Of a stretch of DNA of 10,402 nt, positions 6,566-10,402 are shown piece by piece (position 1 is the first letter of the stretch; every line of letters starts with the position of its first letter). The notes beneath the pieces are model-generated. The model did not search any database. It saw nothing but the letters and a program-made list of their open reading frames with translations, and was not told the origin of the DNA. This DNA is from Leptospiraceae bacterium (GTDB taxonomy: Bacteria > Spirochaetota > Leptospiria > Leptospirales > Leptonemataceae). The stretch spans positions 1 through 10,402 of the forward strand of contig JAGRNC010000067.1 in NCBI GenBank assembly GCA_020440935.1, in the 5' to 3' direction. The position numbers and the translations under genes are program-made.

Positions 6566-7222
6566 TCAGAGATTGCACATATCCTGCATTTCATCGGAGA
6601 GAATAATACGCACCGCTTCGCCCTGCGCTGACTTTGCCACGGAAAGCATAGAAGAAGCGACGCACCGTGCATCAATCGCTCGGTACTTTCGCATAGGTCC
6701 GAGCATGGCAGGCGACAGAATTTTTGCGGCAATGCCCGCCAGCGATTCGCCGCTGCGACGCTCTGGTCGTTCCCCCAGGATCAGGCTGGGCCGATAAATC
6801 GTGAGGCGAGGCAGCCCCAGCTCAGTAAGATCGCGTTCCAGATCGCCCTTTACCCGATTATAAAAGAATGCGCTTTTCGCATCCGAGCCCATGGCCGTAA
6901 TTACGTGGAAGTGGGTTTTTCCGTTCTGGCAGAGACGAGCAAGCGCCATGGGAAATTCGTAATCCACCTGACGGAAGGCGGCCTCGCTACCAGCGCGTTT
7001 CATTGTGGTTCCGAGACAGCAAAAAAAGTGATCCGGAACCCAGCCTGCTTCAAAACTGGGACGTGAAAAGTCCACCACCCGATCCTCTACACCGGCCAGA
7101 CCCGATTCCACCGGCCTTCTGACCAGGGATATGATCGAATCAAATATAGCCTCTTTAGAAATCATGGAAAGCAGATGTCGGCCCACTAGACCGGTGGCCC
7201 CTGCCAGAATCGCCTGTTTCAT
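6566..7222 (-). CDS. SDR-type NAD(P)-binding oxidoreductase (TIP30/HTATIP2-like, atypical SDR)
   Basis: The 218-residue product is a Rossmann-fold protein of the atypical short-chain dehydrogenase group related to TIP30. It shows ILAGATGLVGRHLL (5-18) with the GxxGxxG nucleotide loop, CLGTTMKRAGS (69-79), a VDYEFPMALA helix (86-95), ITAMGSDAKSAFFYNRVKGDLE (108-129) with Ser113 and the YxxxK pair Tyr121/Lys125, and YRPSLILGER (143-152). This order and length are typical for bacterial members, whose substrates are mostly unknown. The ATG at 7222 is fixed by GGGGAG (7235-7230) seven bases upstream; longer in-frame starts exist but are less likely. The gene is the last of a minus-strand run after the DUF985 gene, with a 162-bp gap that may hold its own promoter. 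Confidence 0.9.
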   Translation of the reverse strand: MKQAILAGATGLVGRHLLSMISKEAIFDSIISLVRRPVESGLAGVEDRVVDFSRPSFEAGWVPDHFFCCLGTTMKRAGSEAAFRQVDYEFPMALARLCQNGKTHFHVITAMGSDAKSAFFYNRVKGDLERDLTELGLPRLTIYRPSLILGERPERRSGESLAGIAAKILSPAMLGPMRKYRAIDARCVASSMLSVAKSAQGEAVRIILSDEMQDMCNL

Positions 7223-7229
7223 TGTTTTA

Positions 7230-7235
7230 CTCCCC
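7230..7235 (-). promoter_or_regulatory. Ribosome binding site of the SDR gene
   Basis: GGGGAG on the minus strand stands seven bases before the ATG at 7222, favouring that start over the in-frame ATG at 7237 and over the longest reading at 7267. Confidence 0.7.
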
Positions 7236-7384
7236 ATCGATGAAGTCTTTTCCGCTGAAATGTTCACTTAACTGGATCCGATCCTGCACGAATCGACTCG
7301 CACATAACAGGCGCCTGCAAGAGTACGGCCAGGCAACTTCTGTCCGAACTTCAAATCTTGCCCTCAAAAAATTGCTCGTTTGCA

Positions 7385-7885
7385 TCAAATGCGCGTCAGT
7401 CGTTCGATCAAAGCCCCATGCTCAGGATACGATCCCATCAATTCCTGACGCCGGGCAAGTTCAAAGTCCGAAAAATCGAAGCCCGGACTTACAGTGCATC
7501 CCACCAGACAGTAACCAAATTCTCCAGGCTCGCATTCGGAGGCAAACCATTGGCCGGCGGGCACTACGTACTGGTATCGCAAAGGATCCGCAGCCGGGCC
7601 CACGACGGTAGCTCGGGCTCCCTGGCCGCCGATTTCATGAATTCGCACAGAGTCCCCTTCATAATGATGCCACATTTCATCGGATTGAATTCGATGGAAT
7701 GCGGAGAACTGTCCGGCCGGGATCAGGAAATAGATGCCAGTACAAATGTTGCGTTGCGGATTGGATGGATCTGTTGTCCAGGGGACATCCGTGCGCAAAT
7801 CGCTGCGGTAGGTTTCAGCAAAGAAGCCACCTTCGGGATGGGGTTGCATTTTCAGATTCTGGACAAGACGTTCGATTCGATTCAT
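7385..7885 (-). CDS. Cupin_5 / DUF985 family protein
   Basis: The 166-residue product matches the DUF985 (Cupin_5) family over its full length. These are single-domain beta-barrel proteins with a likely metal site and no settled reaction; relatives are discussed as sugar-epimerase-like cupins. Landmarks are LKMQPHPEGGFFAETYRS (11-28), GIYFLIPAGQFSAFHRIQSDEMWHHYEGD (50-78) with His64, Glu70 and His73 as candidate ligands, YVVPAGQWFAS (106-116), VGCTVSPGFDFSDFELA (128-144) and the ending LIERLTRI. The protein is cytoplasmic with no signal peptide. Its start follows the TetR gene stop by 60 bp, so the regulator and this gene may share a transcript. No strong ribosome site is seen before the ATG. 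Confidence 0.93.
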   Translation of the reverse strand: MNRIERLVQNLKMQPHPEGGFFAETYRSDLRTDVPWTTDPSNPQRNICTGIYFLIPAGQFSAFHRIQSDEMWHHYEGDSVRIHEIGGQGARATVVGPAADPLRYQYVVPAGQWFASECEPGEFGYCLVGCTVSPGFDFSDFELARRQELMGSYPEHGALIERLTRI

Positions 7886-7945
7886 AGAAAAAGAGTAGAT
7901 GTAATAGAGTAAGGCAGGATAAATCCGGACTCAAGGCTGGCCAAC

Positions 7946-8554
7946 TCAGGGCTGCAACATTCCGTTCATTACCATATCGGTAACCAGTTCCACATCGTCG
8001 GGAAACCGGAGATTTCCTTCGCGAAACCCCACGGCGATTCCAATAGCCACCGCACGTAACATATAGGCCATCTTCTCTGGATTCTTTTTTCGAAAATGAC
8101 CCGAGTCCACGCCGGATTCGTAGGCCCGTGCTATGGGCTGCACCGCGCCTCGGCCGGCGCGCTCAAATTCTTCCACCAGGTCGACGCCGCTCTCGCGCAC
8201 TAGATCGGCACGTTTGGTAACCAGAAGGTCGAAATAGGCATGGTTTCTTCCATAGAATTCAAAAAACACAATGCCGGCAGCTTTCAAGGTATCCACCGGA
8301 TCCACTCCCTCTAACCGGGACAGCGCTCGATCGTAACCCTCGTTCAATTCCTGAAGTCCACGGGTAACCAGAGCCAGATAGATTTCCGCTTTATTCTTGA
8401 AATACAGGTACAGCGCTGGACGCGACAGGGAAACCGTGGCTGCAATATCCTCCATTGTGATATCTTCGTAGCCCTTCTGCTCGATCAATTTGCGAGCGGA
8501 TTCCAGGATTTCCTGTTTTTTCTTTATGCGGCTTTTTCGCTCTTTTACTGCCAT
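7946..8554 (-). CDS. TetR family transcriptional regulator
   Basis: The 202-residue product is a one-component repressor-type regulator. The N-terminal helix-turn-helix is clear: QEILESARKLIEQKGYEDIT (14-33), then MEDIAATVSLSRPALYLYFKNKAEIYLAL (34-62), with the recognition helix around Ser42-Tyr51. Residues 68-200 form the variable ligand-binding helices, including FFEFYGRNHAYFDLLVTKRADL. The first 13 residues are strongly basic. The ligand cannot be read. Likely targets are its own promoter and the downstream DUF985 and SDR genes, which is an inference from order alone. The 47 bp between the upstream hairpin (8602-8627) and the ATG should contain the promoter and operator. GGTACTGTAGTGCCACC (8570-8586) is a weak inverted candidate. 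The ribosome site is poor. Confidence 0.94.
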   Translation of the reverse strand: MAVKERKSRIKKKQEILESARKLIEQKGYEDITMEDIAATVSLSRPALYLYFKNKAEIYLALVTRGLQELNEGYDRALSRLEGVDPVDTLKAAGIVFFEFYGRNHAYFDLLVTKRADLVRESGVDLVEEFERAGRGAVQPIARAYESGVDSGHFRKKNPEKMAYMLRAVAIGIAVGFREGNLRFPDDVELVTDMVMNGMLQP

Positions 8555-8601
8555 AGGAACGAAAGATCAAGGTACTGTAGTGCCACCGACATAGCAAGAA
8601 G

Positions 8602-8627
8602 AAAGCCCTGGTCGAAACCAGGGCTTT
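8602..8627 (-). terminator. Intrinsic terminator of the YceI-like gene, potentially bidirectional
   Basis: The plus strand reads AAAGCCCTGGT, loop CGAA, ACCAGGGCTTT: an 11-bp stem. On the minus strand the stem ends in TTT followed by CTTCTTGC, which suits termination of the YceI-like gene whose stop is 45 bp upstream. The plus-strand side has five T (8625-8629), but no gene on that strand needs it. The hairpin insulates the TetR gene from the lipoprotein gene. Confidence 0.85.
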
Positions 8628-8672
8628 TTCTCGGATTTGTGTTCCGTCAGGCATCCGGAGGATGCTATAACA

Positions 8673-9308
8673 CTACTTACAGTCAGCTTTTAACGATGTT
8701 TCAAGCTTAATATCCACATCCGGCCAGAGTTTGCTCACCTTGTCCGGACCGGTATGCAGTGCTTCGCATACTTTGTTCAAAGCTTTCAGTGGTCCGTCGG
8801 CATTCCAGTCGCCAACGTTGATGCTTCCGGTAAGGACCACGTCCCTGCCATCAACACTGAGCGAAACGGGGACTTCTTTTTCCGCGCCATTCATCTTCAG
8901 CACCATGACGCCGGAGTCACCTTCCAGGCTTTTCACCGAGCCCTCAATGGTTTGCGAAGACATATTTCCAAAGAATTCTTTCTTGATCTTTGTATCGCGA
9001 CCGTCGTTGCCCGAATCCACGGAATCGGTATCAATAGAGAAGGATGCCTTTTCAAATACGCCCAGAGCGCTGGGTGCGGCCGCGGTGTCCTTAATCTGGA
9101 ATTTGTGGAAACTTCCGCCAACGGCGGCCTTTTCCGTGTATTTGTAAGCAGTCCAGGACACAGTAGTAGCTTCCTGATCATACTTAAATGTGCAATCGCC
9201 GGTCAGGGGCCCGTTTCCGGACTCATCGGTTTGCTGCTCTTTGCCACAACTGGCAAGCATCGAAACGGACACTATCAACGATAGCGCCAGCAAAGTCTTT
9301 TGCTTCAT
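8673..9308 (-). CDS. Lipoprotein with a YceI-like domain
   Basis: The 211-residue precursor begins MKQKTLLALSLIVSVSMLAS and then Cys21, a standard lipoprotein signal with lipobox LASC, so the mature protein should be lipid-anchored in the envelope. The mature part matches the YceI-like lipocalin fold, which in other bacteria binds long isoprenoid or amide ligands. Visible blocks are VSWTAYKYTEKAAVGGSFHKF (50-70), a KASFSIDTDSVDSGNDGRD segment (87-105) corresponding to the family's 'Sidtgn..RD', then KKEFFGNM (109-116), and a final WPDVDIKLE strand (195-203). Cys39, Cys181 and Cys210 are further cysteines that could form a disulfide. A GGAGG five bases before the ATG fixes the start. The ligand is unknown. 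Confidence 0.9.
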   Translation of the reverse strand: MKQKTLLALSLIVSVSMLASCGKEQQTDESGNGPLTGDCTFKYDQEATTVSWTAYKYTEKAAVGGSFHKFQIKDTAAAPSALGVFEKASFSIDTDSVDSGNDGRDTKIKKEFFGNMSSQTIEGSVKSLEGDSGVMVLKMNGAEKEVPVSLSVDGRDVVLTGSINVGDWNADGPLKALNKVCEALHTGPDKVSKLWPDVDIKLETSLKADCK

Positions 9309-9313
9309 TTTTT

Positions 9314-9318
9314 CCTCC
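9314..9318 (-). promoter_or_regulatory. Ribosome binding site of the YceI-like lipoprotein gene
   Basis: GGAGG on the minus strand lies five bases before the ATG at 9308. It excludes the longer in-frame reading from 9404, which would also bury the lipoprotein signal behind 32 residues. The AT-rich stretch just upstream (9321-9341) is a plausible -10 zone. Confidence 0.85.
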
Positions 9319-9430
9319 AAAATAGAATAATATTTAGTATTGCGCACCCGCCGTTGGAGGTAGAAACTATTGTCAGAGTTGACCTGGCCGGTACTGGCAT
9401 GCAATCCGAAACCTTAAAAAACCGATCAAG

Positions 9431-9898
9431 TCAAAGGCCCGCCTGAATCGGAATTTCGTCCGACTCCTGGCATTCGCTGCAATATCCGTAGACTTCGAAA
9501 ATGTGCGTCACCGGACGAAAGTTTGCCTCTTTCATTTGTTTTTCGAACGCTTCGGAAACGCTACAATCATCCAGACAGAAGCTCTTTTTACAGGATAGGC
9601 AAACTGCATGATGATGATGGTGCTTTCCCTGGAATTCGAATTTTGCCGATTCCCGGCTCTGTAGATTGATCTGCCCCACAAGCCCTGCTTCGGTAAGCGT
9701 GGACAGATTTCTATATATGGTATCCAGACTTACATGCGGATGTTTGATTTTGATGGCTGCATGAATCTCCTGCACAGTGAGGGCGTTATCACTTTCGATA
9801 ATGGTTTCCAGAATTTCGATTCGTTGCGGCGTGAGGCGATAACCCAGATCCTTGATCTTCTGTAACGAAAAAGCCAGTTTGGATTGATTGGGCACCAT
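9431..9898 (-). CDS. Fur-family metalloregulator, probably Zur type
   Basis: The 155-residue product has the Fur layout. The winged-helix part is residues 8-85: LGYRLTPQRIEILETI (18-33), LTVQEIHAAI (40-49) and HVSLDTIYRNLSTLTEAGLV (55-74). The dimerisation part follows. The hinge region has GKHHHHHAVCLSC: five His (93-97) and the first CxxC (Cys100/Cys103). The second CxxC is in YGYCSECQ (Cys140/Cys143). Together these form the structural zinc site of Fur proteins. Extra Cys108 and Cys112 (SFCLDDCS) may join a regulatory site. The start is 10 bp after the stop of the ABC-3 permease gene, which points to co-transcription and to a metal uptake regulator. Zinc is the best guess; manganese or iron cannot be excluded from sequence alone. 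Confidence 0.92.
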   Translation of the reverse strand: MVPNQSKLAFSLQKIKDLGYRLTPQRIEILETIIESDNALTVQEIHAAIKIKHPHVSLDTIYRNLSTLTEAGLVGQINLQSRESAKFEFQGKHHHHHAVCLSCKKSFCLDDCSVSEAFEKQMKEANFRPVTHIFEVYGYCSECQESDEIPIQAGL

Positions 9899-9908
9899 CT
9901 ATTTGGAA

Positions 9909-10402
9909 TTATGGATCTCGTTGCTTCGCTGACAATGGTTTTTTCGGATCTGGTATTCCCTCCCTGGCCACAAATCGGAACAGAAAGGCAAAAAAGGCCA
10001 GAACCGACGCCACAAAGACCGCCATATGCGTGATCGGCACATCCAGAGCGGATGCGAGGATGAACCCCAGGGCAGAGGAAACCAGGGCAAACAATGGCGC
10101 GACCCAGAGAAGCTGCAGCGGACTCTTACTTAGTTCCCGCGTCGACATTGCAGGAAGAACCAGAAATCCAAATGTGTAGATTAATCCCGCCACCCGCAGG
10201 GAAAATCCCAGCATCAGACCAACCCATAGAAAAGAAAAGAACTCCAACCAGGAACCGATGCCCAGGGAACGGGCAAATCCGGCATCGAGCAAGCCCAGTA
10301 GAAGGCGAAAACGAAATAGCAATACGAATACGAAGGTGATTGCCAGAAGGCCACCAAACAGGCTCACTTCCCGCCACTCCGAACCCAGCAATCCAGCCGA
10401 TA
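9909..10402 (-). CDS. ABC-3 family metal transporter permease (ZnuB/MntB type), C-terminal part, runs off the right edge
   Basis: About 164 codons are visible, open to the right edge, so the N-terminal part is outside the window. The segment carries the family blocks after a 'LLGSEWREV' loop: a hydrophobic helix ending FRFRLLLGLLD, AGFARSLGIGS (the 'fD...A.alG' coupling region), RVAGLIYTFGFLVLPAMSTRELS (matching the 'rvvG.LLv.alLilPaatA' signature), and two last membrane helices. It would form the inner-membrane channel of a high-affinity zinc or manganese importer, with an ATPase and a binding lipoprotein expected further right. The in-frame TTG at 10391 is not a credible start because the homology continues upstream. 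The Fur-family gene follows 10 bp after its stop. Confidence 0.9.
   Translation of the reverse strand, partial: SAGLLGSEWREVSLFGGLLAITFVFVLLFRFRLLLGLLDAGFARSLGIGSWLEFFSFLWVGLMLGFSLRVAGLIYTFGFLVLPAMSTRELSKSPLQLLWVAPLFALVSSALGFILASALDVPITHMAVFVASVLAFFAFLFRFVAREGIPDPKKPLSAKQRDP

Noticed and set aside
7358..7912. Plus-strand open frame of 184 codons
   Set aside because: It is antisense to the DUF985 gene, which matches its family end to end.
8651..8665. GCATCC-GGA-GGATGC hairpin just after the YceI-like gene
   Set aside because: The 6-bp stem has no T-run and the stronger hairpin at 8602-8627 explains termination.
8731..9284. Two long plus-strand open frames (138 and 176 codons)
   Set aside because: Both are antisense to the YceI-like lipoprotein gene, which has a ribosome site, lipobox and terminator.
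9387..9398. GCCGGTACTGGC near-palindrome upstream of the YceI-like gene
   Set aside because: It is a single 12-bp near-palindrome, not AT-rich like a Fur/Zur box, and of a kind expected by chance.

Overview
The window looks like ordinary chromosome of a spirochaete of the order Leptospirales, closer to a Leptonema or Turneriella type than to low-GC Leptospira. This is inferred from base composition near 50% G+C by eye, many weak ribosome-binding sites, and the gene mix: a YceI-like lipoprotein, a DUF2147 protein, and a Fur-family regulator beside an ABC-3 permease. No rRNA, tRNA, insertion sequence, integrase or CRISPR array is visible. The taxonomic call is tentative.

Left part (1-2770). 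A class A penicillin-binding protein runs off the left edge on the minus strand, with its glycosyltransferase-51 domain clearly readable. It diverges, with 58 bp between starts, from a two-gene plus-strand unit: a multi-pass membrane protein and an acyltransferase-3 family membrane enzyme. All three point to the cell envelope.

Middle part (2771-6556). A repeat and hairpin patch separates the acyltransferase from a long convergent minus-strand gene. That gene encodes a soluble DHH-phosphoesterase-like region fused to a C-terminal membrane domain resembling the CPBP/CAAX intramembrane protease fold, with key residues missing. It is the most unusual item in the window. A 270-bp divergent gap leads to a secreted DUF2147 protein. 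Its strong UUCG-loop terminator ends one base before the likely start of a GIY-YIG nuclease gene. The nuclease gene overlaps an unrecognised 260-residue protein.

Right part (6566-10402). All genes are on the minus strand. Read in the direction of transcription from the right edge they are: the end of an ABC-3 (zinc/manganese type) permease, a Fur-family metalloregulator 10 bp later (together probably a Zur-type metal uptake unit), a YceI-like lipoprotein with a good ribosome-binding site and its own terminator, a TetR regulator, a DUF985 cupin, and an SDR-type NAD(P)-binding protein of the TIP30 type. The last three may form one transcription unit, but gaps of 60 and 162 bp leave that open.

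The window does not show a convincing complete new multi-gene system. The DHH-like/pseudo-CPBP fusion is the best candidate for new biology.
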